Shown piece after piece: positions 55,501 to 64,000 of a DNA stretch of 64,000 nt. The notes below the pieces were generated by a model. It searched no databases, was not told where the DNA came from, and was given only the letters and a program-made list of their open reading frames with translations. A program made the position numbers and the translations under genes. This stretch comes from Fragilaria crotonensis (taxonomy: Eukaryota; Bacillariophyta; Fragilariophyceae; Fragilariales; Fragilariaceae), in assembly GCA_022925895.1 (NCBI GenBank), contig JAKSYS010000043.1:107836-171835 (forward strand), read 5' to 3'. Numbering within the stretch: position 1 is the first letter of the stretch; the number at the start of each line of letters is the position of its first letter.

Positions 55501-57013
55501 GGAAAGTTGCACATAAAAGTCGCCCAAAGGCCTGTCCAACAAACTCAAGTCCGATCAAACTTCCGGCAAAGTAGAAGAAGTTGGCAACTCCTGGATTCAT
55601 ATCAACCCAGAAATACGAAATGCTTGCCAGAATTAAGGCCTCCAAAACGGCAAGTGGGATATCCATCAGTACTTGAGCAAGGTAAGCAATACGGCCGGAA
55701 AAGAATTCAGCCGAGCGATGTTTGAACAGCGTCGTTCTCTGGCGAAATCCTTCTGGCAGGACAACAGCCGACGACAGCATGAGTACGAGAAAGGAGTTCA
55801 AAAAGAGGTAACCAGTCCTGCTGAGAGATCCCACGATATCTTGATTCAAATCCCCAAAGAGCGATCCGATAATTATACCGAAGAGAATGGCAATTCCAAC
55901 CCGAGTGTAGGTTACTGCATTTCGAGCAATCAGCTTGAGCCGACGGCGACAAATAACTTGAAACTGATGCCAACCAGAGGTTGAGTACTTGGTAGGCGGC
56001 AACAGGTCCGCAAGGTTGTCTCCTGGCTTATAATTGTTGCGTATGCTAATCAATTGCGTTGCAATGTCTTGGAAGAAAGGTGTCTCTCGAAATTTGAGGC
56101 GGACTTCTCTCTTCTTTGGATACCCTGCCGTCTGCATCGGTCAAAGACTTTCCCAAGACAAGATCGACAGACTGCCAGGAGTATCCTCATTGTCAGAATC
56201 TAGAAAATATCCTTCAAGACTCTCCTGTCAATGGATCCAAAGTAAGACATGTCACCGTTTGCACCAAGCACCAAAACCTTGTCAAAGAGCTCCACTATTT
56301 CATCCGATGGTTGCGACAGGGATACAATGCCGCCCAGAGGTTTAACCCCTTGCACGCTGTTTCAAATGGCTAATCAAAGACAATGAATCAGTCGAAGCAA
56401 GACCGTCTGTTATGTTCTCAAAGCAGAAAAAGGCTGTGTTCTGAGTATCCATCATCATTTCGCCCACAGTGACACGACGTTTCTGGCCACCCGATACTCC
56501 GCGCAAGTTCTCGTCGCCAACCACAGTGTCGCCAACATGATCCAATCCAAGAAGTTCCAATACACGATCAACACGGTGTGTGGTTTGTCCGTCCGCGGAA
56601 ACACAGTCAGCAGCAAAGCTGAGTGTTTCGCGAACTGTGGCGACAGGACAATGACTCGCATCCGAAGCGCTGACATATGGGTCAATCTGCGCCCCCTGTG
56701 CATTTTGGACCGAGAGGCATTCCATTCAATGCGAATAGTTCCTTGTAACTCATCGTGTTCGTTTAATCGCCCCGAGAGTGCAATGAAGGAGCGTAGATTT
56801 GCTAGTCTCGTTCACGCCCAAGATGAGGCACATTTCACCGGAGGACACGACTCCGGAAACGTCATTAAGTGCATAGAATGGATTCCTTTCTTCGAGGGAC
56901 ATCCCCAAATATTCTTGAAGGTAGTTCTTAATTGGATTTTGAAGACAATTGCAGCATGACCCCTTTTCCCCGGGAACGTGGACAGTTAGGTTTTCAAAGC
57001 TTAGGGTGAGACT
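52518..57013 (-). pseudogene. Full-size PDR-type ABCG transporter, degenerate and 5'-truncated
   Basis: PDR transporters are (NBD-TMD)x2 plasma-membrane pumps. On the minus strand: NBD1 begins at about 57010 (LTLSFENLTVHVPG) with a broken Walker A (ILGVNETSKSTLL) and an intact signature VSGGQKRR, but a degraded Walker B (CFENITDGLASTD). TMD1 (56137-55060) has PVSYAFEGMMLNEFAG. NBD2 (54960-53995) has a Walker A split by a 57-bp intron (54711-54767) with a 1-nt deletion after GAGK; its signature region is frameshifted and FLDEPTTGLDSNAA is intact. TMD2 (54041-52518) runs to the stop with six or more membrane segments. At least four frame lesions plus in-frame stops (near 56200) make it non-functional. 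The 5' end is cut by the copia LTR. Confidence 0.85.
54711..54767 (-). other. Intron in the ABC transporter pseudogene (57 bp)
   Basis: GTAAGG donor after GGAAGCAG and CTTTCAG acceptor before TGGTGCTGG. Splicing joins CALMGS to SGAGK, the NBD2 Walker A, so the gene was spliced before it decayed. Confidence 0.7.
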
Positions 57014-57224
57014 TGAGACTATCACCGGAGATGATACTCTAATCGTAGAAAATAGTACGTAGTACCGTAGGAAAATTACTGCAGGAAGGGTTCACACAAA
57101 GTACGTTCTGAGAAATTATAAGCTACAGTAAAATTCGGCACTCAATCGTATGAACGACAAACTCGTCGAACGTGTCAAATGGCATTTGACATTTCGGGTA
57201 GTTCGTACGAAATTAGTTAGAGAC
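57011..57224 (-). repeat. Copia LTR, left copy (matched portion)
   Basis: 214 bp matched to 63789-64000 with about two substitutions or complex changes and two 1-nt indels. The LTR continues to the right but its outer edge toward pol (before about 57340) cannot be set, because the other copy is cut by the window end. A purine-rich GAAAGGGAGAA tract on the minus strand near 57325 may be the polypurine tract. Confidence 0.85.
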
Positions 57225-57478
57225 CGGACAGTACAGCGTATCAAGTTTCACATTTCGATGGATGACCTCACGGTAGCACAGTACAACGATGGCATCGCAG
57301 TCCAGTGCAGCGTAGGTTTTAATTCTCCCTTTCATCCATAAATGCTGAAACAAAACACAAAACGTCAGTTAAAATAGATACGAGTCAAACGAGGGTTACA
57401 GTTTGAACAAGAGACACAAGGGTTTGGGTGGCCGTTACCATCCTTGACCAGTTTGCGGACGCGTTCGAAACTCACGAT

Positions 57479-59038
57479 TTAGTCCTTCGTAAGAAAATCC
57501 GCCCACTGCTCTTGAGTGTCGACCTTCACGATGGCGACCGTGCCATCACGCACGTGCTGCCAGAAGAAGTGCCACTTCACCTGGAAGTACTTCGTGCGGT
57601 TGGTAATGCGTTGGTTTACGGCAAGAAGAAGGGCGCCATTGTTGTCCTCGAAGACTTGACACTTGATCGTCGACGTGAACGTGCGAGGAAGTTTGATGCC
57701 GGAGGCGACTTCCTGGAGCATGGAACGGAGAGGCAAGAGCGTACGCATCGCGGAGCTGAGAGCGGAGTATTCGGCTTCGAGCGTGGACGAGATCTCACTT
57801 TGGAGGTGAGATTTCCACAAAATGGGACATCCGCCGAGCGTGATGATGTACCCAGTTCGAGACTTCGCGGAGGTCGGAGAACGATCGGGATCACGGCCAT
57901 GGAGACCGGCGAAGTCGGCGTCGACATAACAGTCGAGATCCAGCGTGCCGGTGGGCTTGACGATCATGCCCATGTCGCTCGTGCGATGCAAGTAGCGAAC
58001 GAGAGTTTTAACGGCGGACGCGTGGCTTCGTTTCGGGCTGTGGCAGAACCTGGCGACCTGGCTGACGGCGAACGCGATGTCGGGACGAGTGTTTGTGGAC
58101 AAATAGAGGAGCATGCCGACAATTGAACGGTAGCTCCACGTTTCCGTCATGGGAGGTCCATCGGGGTCGATTCCAAGTGCGGCCTGAGCGGCTGGCGTCC
58201 AATTGTAATTGCTGTCGGACATGCCAGTCGCTTCTTGATCTTTGAATGAGACCCTTCTGAGTGAGGGTCAGGGACCCATTCGTTGCATCGCGAGTGAAAT
58301 TGATGCCGAGGAAGTCGGTGAACGTACCTCGCGAGTAAAACTTAAGTTTTCGCTTCCAGGTTGGCGAAGAGCTTGTCGAGGTCGCTTTGGTCGCGATAGG
58401 CGATACCTAAGTCATCAACGTATAGAACAACCATAATTGTGTCTTTGTAAAGTAGGCACGGGTCGTTCGCGCAGGCTTTAAAGCCTTCCTCGCGCAAGGC
58501 CTCCGATAGATGCTGGTACCAAAGTCTTGGCGCCACACTCGCCATAAAGGCTTTTCAGGAGTCGCAGGCACGTGGCGTGGCCTTCGGAGAGTGGAATCCA
58601 CGAGGCAAATGGATCCAGACTGGATCCGAAAGCGGGCTTGAACGAACGCGCTGCTGAAGTCGATGGTGCAAGTTTTCCAGTTCAAAGTTAGAGAAAGAAC
58701 TAGAACAACCGTACAGTACTCCAAGCCACGACTGGGGCAAAAGTCTCCTGAACGTTTTCTTGAGATCGCCCTACACAGTAGCGTGCCTTGTACTTACTAA
58801 TAGTACCATCGGGAGTACGTTTGCGACGAAACACCCAAGTACCGGGCAAAATTCGAGTCTTGGCTTCCGTGATCGGCACTTCGATCCATGTACCGTTTTT
58901 CTGCAAACTTTGAATTTCGTCGTTTGCAGCCTTCAGCCATTTTTCGATGTTGTCATGATCCGCCATCGCTTCGCTGAAGCTCAGAGTGTCAGGATCGCTG
59001 ACACTCGCCTTATATGACAAGGAGGTGGCGAAAGACAC
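57479..59038 (-). pseudogene. Copia reverse transcriptase and RNase H, frameshifted
   Basis: The RT starts at about 59038 (FSEAMADHDNIEKWLKAAND, GTWVFRRKRTPDGTISKYKA, FAPVVAWSTVRL). It continues in other frames with CTIDFSSAFVQA, then RLWYQHLSEALREEGF and VVLYVDDLGIAYRD (Y-V-D-D). RNase H (58222-57479) has MLLYLSTNTRPDIAFAVSQV, CYVDADFAGLHG, RTGYIITLGGCPILWKS, EAEYSALSSAM and the tail EQWADFLTKD. At least three frame changes. A 232-codon plus-strand frame over this region is a shadow. Confidence 0.85.
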
Positions 59039-59219
59039 TCGGCGACCTCATTGTAAAGCCATTCGAGGGAGGTTCCATCGATTCGGCGATGTAACCATGT
59101 CCTTGCTGTCCGTCGTATCCGAGGCGGACAGGTGCCGAACGATTGCGAGTGGAGCGACGAGGTTCGTGTTTAACGGGTGTGCTCTTTGCTTTTGTTGCTT
59201 TGGACGATTGGTTGCTCGC

Positions 59220-60712
59220 TCACTTTGTTGTCGCTTTCGTTTGCAGGACGAATTGGAGTCGGCGGCGACTGGAAGAGTTTGACTGGAGTTGAGTCGGAAG
59301 TTGCGGTGCAGTCGGCGCAGGCGGTTGCGGAGTCACCTCCCTTGGAGTCAACAACGGAGTGGCAGGGGGAGGAGGCACAACGACTGGTGGTGGCGTGGCG
59401 ACTTGCTCCCTTGGAGGCGGCAACGGAGTTGACAGCGGAGGCGGAGCGACTGGAAGAACCTGAGGAGGAGTCGCGTTGTCGAGAGCGGTCGCGACACGTT
59501 GCATCTGGGAAAGGAGTTCGTTGGCTTGTTCGTAGTCGGTCGACTCAACAATCAACCTTTCTTCGTCTTCATCGTCGAGGACGTATTGAAACGTAGAGTC
59601 TTGGAACATCTGTTTCCAGCTGTCGTCGTTGAAGTTCGAAGGTCGTCGGCGGAAGCGGGAACAGTTGCGAACCAATCGTCGAAGACGATGTGAAACTGTG
59701 GGTGATGTACCCCGTTTGTGGATTGAGAACGAGAGGGACCGAGCTGGCATGTTTGTCCGAGAAACCGAGGTTGACCGGTGCGAGTCGAACGAGGAGTCCA
59801 ACGTGGCAATTTCTTGCCGTCCGAAATCATTTTGTCGAGGACGTAAACTGGACATCCCCAAACGTGAACGTCCATCAATTTCTTTGTTCCCAGCGAGTCT
59901 TTGTGAAAACGTCATGGGGAAAGGCCAGTTCGTGGTCAGGCATGTGGTTCACTAGGAACACAGCATGCTTGACGGCGAGGGGCCAAAGTGTGGATCGGCG
60001 ACGTCCGGCCAATGGATGGCCGAATGCAACATCATGGTCCTTGCAATGGCCATGATTGTACGAATGTTGCGTTCGGCGATTCCATTGTGATGGTGAGCGC
60101 CGACGCCAGCGAATCGGATAACTTGTGGAACTCGGCGAGGTTGCGAGAGAACTCGGCGGACGTGAACGTTTTCGAGTTGTCGGCGAGATACTCTTGCGGC
60201 GTCACTCCTGTGTTGCGACACATTCGCTCGAAACTCTCTTTTGCCTTGAGAGTCTCGTGCGAGTTCAAGCTGACTTGGTGCTCGACAAAATGTAACCGGA
60301 GGCGTGGTCGACGAAGATGCAACCACCGGTATACATGTCGTCGAGTTTCGTTTTTCCAGCGGAGGTAGACGTCCACGAGTGCTGCAAATAAAATGGTCGA
60401 CCGGAAATGCGTTGCCCGGGAGAAGATTGTTCGTTTTAAGAGCGTGCGCTCTATCTTGACAACAGACGAAGGCGTCGTGCCAGGAATTGGACGTCGATGT
60501 TGTTTGCCATATTGGCAGGCGGCGCATTTTGGGAACGAGGTAAGTCGACACGCAGCGGTTTGTAATCGGCGACTTTCTTCCGTTTTGCTGACGACGCCGG
60601 AACGCAGGATGAACTGGACCTTCTTGAAGCCGACGTGACCCAACGATAGTGCCAACGAAGCAATTCTTTCTGCTTCATTGAGGTTGAGGTTTCTTTCGTG
60701 AACGGTGTTCAC
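59220..60712 (-). pseudogene. Copia integrase and linker, frameshifted
   Basis: Integrase core pieces: DNSKTFTSAEF (second Asp), HHNGIAERNIRTIMAIAR (catalytic Glu) and HSAIHWPDV. A long Pro/Gln/Thr-rich linker follows (59500-59220) between integrase and RT, as is usual for copia polyproteins. Several frame shifts. Confidence 0.75.
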
Positions 60713-60879
60713 AATCGAAACGAGAGCGTCGGCGGCCTTGAAAGGATCGGTTGCGTTGTACGCCTGACGTTGGGAGATTGTTCTGCGGGTTGACGTTTGC
60801 AGTGACGGGTCCTCGGTTGACGTCGTTCGGGACGCCGCTGAGCGTCAAACGATTCGGTTCGATGGTGATCGTTTCGTCA

Positions 60880-63518
60880 GGTAAGTCTGGAGGAGACTGG
60901 ACGTCGAGAGGAGTCGGACTTGATGTTGGGAACATGAAACGCGGGGACCTTGAGGAGTCGAAGATTTGCTGATCGTGACAGCCCAAGTGACTTCGCCTTG
61001 GCCTTTAATTTGTAGACCTTGGCGATGCCTTTAGCTGCGTGATCGTTCCGGGCGACGTGACGGGGCCTTCGAAATCGGAGATGTCGGGCGTGATCGAAAT
61101 GCTTGCGCCCGAGTCCCAAATGATGGGGCTCGTGTTTGCTTTGGGTCCGAGGCTTTCGCATACGAGCGGAGCCTGAGAGCCATTCGAAGCGGCGTGGAAT
61201 GGCACGCCAAGTGGACGTGTGACAGGATTTTGTTGGCGGCGGCACGTTGATGAAACGTGAGCGGAGCGATCGCAAACGGGTCGGGCGAGTTGGCGGGTGC
61301 CACAGGGCAATACTTCGCGGTTCGTGGCGGCGAACGGGGGCGTTTAGAGCACCAGGAAGGACACGAACGCTTGTTTTTGTATCCCTCTCCCTTTTGGCCT
61401 GTGGTAGGCGGCAACGGAGCAGGGCGACGTGAATTGCGAAGCTTGTCGGCGCGACGTTGGAGACGGAGTGCGCGTTCTTTGAGAGTCGCGAAATGACGGA
61501 AGTCGTCGCGTTGAGCGAGCGTAGGAGGTCGCGATGCGACGTATCCTCGTTGTCGGAGACGAAGAGGATAGGAACGATGCAGCTTGTTGGCTCGGATTCC
61601 TGCGTTGAAGCGTGGCGGAGCGCTGAACGACTTTGAGGAGTCGCGAGAAACGACGACGTTGATTGCGAGTGAACGGAGGCGAGGAGGGAGCCGTCGAGGC
61701 AACGGGAGGTTGCTTTAGGAGCGTTGACGGGAAGACCGAGAGAAAGAGAAGAATGACCCAAACGGTAGGAGCGAACGCGAGCGTTGGGTGGCGGAGCAAA
61801 ACTTGGTGAAGATTGTTGGCGACCCAAGCCAAAATGGTCGACCATGGGATGGCGGATGCAAGATAGATAGCCAAAGTAACCAAATTAGGAACAATGGCAC
61901 AGATAGCGAGGGAAAGAGCGAAAAGTAGCCATGGGTTCGCACCTCGGATGAGGTTTAAGAGCGAACGAGGAGGAGACGTGACGGTCGGTTTGACTGGGAA
62001 GTCAAGCAACCAAACGGAGGGATCCGGCGCCAACATGCTGAGATTTGCCCTTGGAGATGGTGCCGGAGCGGGAGGACGACGTTCTCCGCCGGTGTGAGTG
62101 GCGGTCGTGTGCGTGACGGTCCAACGACGACACTTTTCGCACCAGTTGAAGGTTTTATCCTTCACTTTCTTGGAATTGCTAGTTCCGGGAAGTGGTGGAA
62201 TTGTGCGCCAGGATTTATGTTTGTTGGTGCGATCCTGGCGGGACCCAGAGGGGGAGGACGATCCGGACTTACGATTGAGCTCCGGACACTTGTTCGCCCA
62301 ATGACCGGGTTTTCCACACTTGTGGCAATTGCCCTTCTTCGTCGTCTTCAGTCCCGGATGCCTGGGACTGAATCAACGTAAGTACCTCGGCTCGGGAGAT
62401 ACCTGCGGGGCAGTTGCGACATTACCAAACGTCGCAGACGGAGCTCGGACATCAGGTGCATGACTCGCTGGAGGCCATTCCTTTCTGTCAAATTGCGTAC
62501 GGTACGCCTTCAGCTTGGCGACAAATATCTGGAACGCCAATTTTCGGCGACCATGTGAGCATGGGCGCCTGACTTTTCCTTGTACCCAATGTCAAGGAGC
62601 GCCTGATCAAGTCGCTGCTTCGTCGAACGGAGAGGAAAGCGGAAGTCTTCGTTTCCGGCTCCGGCCAAAAGGAAAGTCTTGAGCATCGTGAGCGTGAGGT
62701 TGTGGTCGTACTGACCTGCCGTCGTGAGCTCACGTGCGTCCTTGCGATAATCAGCGGCGAGGGCTTCGAGGTTTTCGCCGGCGTACTGGGACGGGTGGCG
62801 AGCCTTGATCGCGCCTTCAGGTCTTCAAAGCGCCTCGATCGACGTCGACTGGATCGCCTTGATCAGCTGAAGCCAGACGACGTGAAACGAGTCGTCGTCG
62901 TCCATTTTCTCTTTGATCTTGCTCTGAGAGCGGGATCGAGAGACGAGAGAAGGAACTTGGTGGCGGCGAGGTCGTTCGACTTGTCATACTTATCGTAACG
63001 AAGAATCTGCTGGGAGCTGAGAGTCTTTGCTGTCGCGACGGTGAAGCGGAGTGGCTCCTGACAACGTTTGTCATCACAGAGGAGCTGGGATCGGGAGATA
63101 AGCGATGGTATCCATCCCACAATCGACGAGATGGTCCCAAACGGCGTTCTGAAGTCTACGAGACTGCTCGCTTGGGTAATAGGGTCGTCATGCCGGTACG
63201 ACGAAAGTTGTACCCTTTGTGAGGCGGAGGCATGGACAGGGCGGAGTTGATTGGTGACGTGATGTCGTCGGCGGCGCTCGGATCGAGGCCGACCCAACCG
63301 GGAGCTGGCTTGCCGCCAGTCCAAGCGGACCAATCGTCCCTGGAAAGGGAGACAATGTTGCCCATAATGGGCTTATCGGGCCTATCAGAGGCGACGATAG
63401 GGTCGGAGACAGGTGGCGTCGGAGACGCGGTGACGGGTCGGAAGTTGGAGTCGGAGACGCCATCTGGAGAGATCAGAAGGAATAGCGAACTTGGAAAGGT
63501 CTTAGAAGAGCAAAGCAC
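60880..63518 (-). pseudogene. Copia gag, zinc knuckle and protease, frameshifted
   Basis: Gag pieces: SRDDWSAWTGGKPAPGWVG, FRTPFGTISSIVGW and TLTMLKTFLLAGAGNEDFRF. The zinc knuckle (about 62332-62283) is NCHKCGKPGHWANKCPEL, an exact C-x2-C-x4-H-x4-C. A second Cys/His block, FNWCEKCRRWTVTHTTATH, follows. A hydrophobic segment (WLLFALSLAICAIVPNLV) lies between this and the protease. The protease active site is IIWDSGASISITPD at about 61120. Confidence 0.75.
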
Positions 63519-63788
63519 GGCGTGCTTGTAGATAAGATAGGTAGCCTAGTTGGTAACTTAGGCGCTCGGAGAGACTTGCTTGTAGGTTGGAAACCGTAGA
63601 GTAGAAGATAGTCAACGGAGTTGACTCAGAGCTGTGCAGCGTAGGCGATTGCGGAGCAATCGGGGAGTAGATCCTGGAAAGGATCAGCCTGGGTGTCCTT
63701 GGAAAGGAAACAATGAATTCTATAGAGAGGAATTGGCTTGCCTGGAAGGAAGCGTGAGGGGTTAGCCTATAGATTGGGCAAAATAACC

Positions 63789-64000
63789 ACTTGAGACTAT
63801 CACCGGAGATGATACTCTAATCGTAGAAAATAGTACGTAGTACCGTAGGAAAATTACTGTAGGAAGGGTTCACACAAAGTACGTTCTGAGAAATTATAAG
63901 CTACAGTAAAATTCGGCACTCAATCGTATGAACGACAAATCGTCGAACGTGTCAAATGGCATTTGGATTTCGGGTAGTTCGTACGAAATTAGTTAGAGAC
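63789..64000 (-). repeat. Copia LTR, right copy, cut by window end
   Basis: The 5' LTR in element orientation. The bases immediately left of it, read on the minus strand, are AGTGGTTATTTTGCCC, the place where a primer-binding site should be. I did not match it to a tRNA. Confidence 0.85.

Larger units (their letters stand above)
57011..64000 (-). mobile_element. Ty1/copia LTR retrotransposon, runs off the right edge
   Basis: The left LTR (3' LTR in element orientation) and right LTR (5') share ACTTGAGACTATCACCGG at 57011 and 63789 and stay nearly identical to the end of the window. Minus-strand order is gag, zinc knuckle, protease, integrase, reverse transcriptase and RNase H. Integrase before RT is the Ty1/copia order. 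It resembles diatom copia (CoDi) families. The coding region has many frameshifts. The element inserted into the 5' part of the ABC transporter gene. Confidence 0.9.

Noticed and set aside
57428-58126. 232-codon plus-strand open frame
   Set aside because: It is exactly antisense to the copia RNase H, which has clear family motifs on the minus strand.

Overview
This is a eukaryotic nuclear window, most probably from a diatom or a close stramenopile. The reasons are: compact genes with short spliceosomal introns (about 57-178 bp, GT donors and AG acceptors); a Ty1/copia element of the type common in diatoms; two tyrosine-recombinase (YR) retrotransposons with split direct repeats; a Crypton-like YR transposon; and a small cysteine-rich protein of a kind I associate with diatoms. 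No species can be fixed from the sequence alone. There is no CRISPR array, rRNA gene or operon. I see one weak tRNA-like signal, inside a transposon.

Layout. Positions 1-6860 are repeat-rich and gene-poor, with several tandem duplications. Positions 6864-8799 hold a Hook-family dynein adaptor (minus). Positions 9840-12618 are a decayed DDE-type transposase (minus). Positions 13442-25039 are a gene-dense island: a JmjC demethylase-like gene (+), a small acidic hypothetical gene (+), a two-segment membrane protein (minus), a DENN-ENTH fusion protein (minus), a WD40 protein of the ASA1/GNB1L type (minus) and a two-domain fluoride exporter (+). Positions 25040-29800 contain a second relic of the same DDE family and a Crypton-like recombinase gene broken by a stop codon and frameshifts (both +). 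Positions 30484-34413 hold the cysteine-rich gene (+) and a long membrane-anchored protein made of about 18 GF/GY-x-[DE]-G repeats, with one frame break (minus).

The right half is almost entirely mobile DNA. A PAT/Ngaro-type YR retrotransposon (34880-43626, +) has A1-ORFs-B1-A2-B2 repeats. Its reverse transcriptase is split by a 2,040-bp inverted-repeat element flanked by GTAC target duplications. A second, unrelated YR retrotransposon lies in the opposite orientation (45297-51509). A full-size PDR/ABCG transporter gene (52518-57013, minus) is a pseudogene whose 5' end is cut by a Ty1/copia element (57011 to beyond 64000, minus) with near-identical LTRs.

The host genes do not form one pathway. 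They cover microtubule transport, chromatin, membrane traffic, PIKK assembly and fluoride tolerance. The notable feature is that three different tyrosine-recombinase mobile lineages (two retroelements and one Crypton-like DNA transposon) lie within about 24 kb of each other, beside DDE, copia and small TIR elements. Intergenic DNA is strikingly rich in the palindrome GTAC, which is also the target duplication of the small TIR element.
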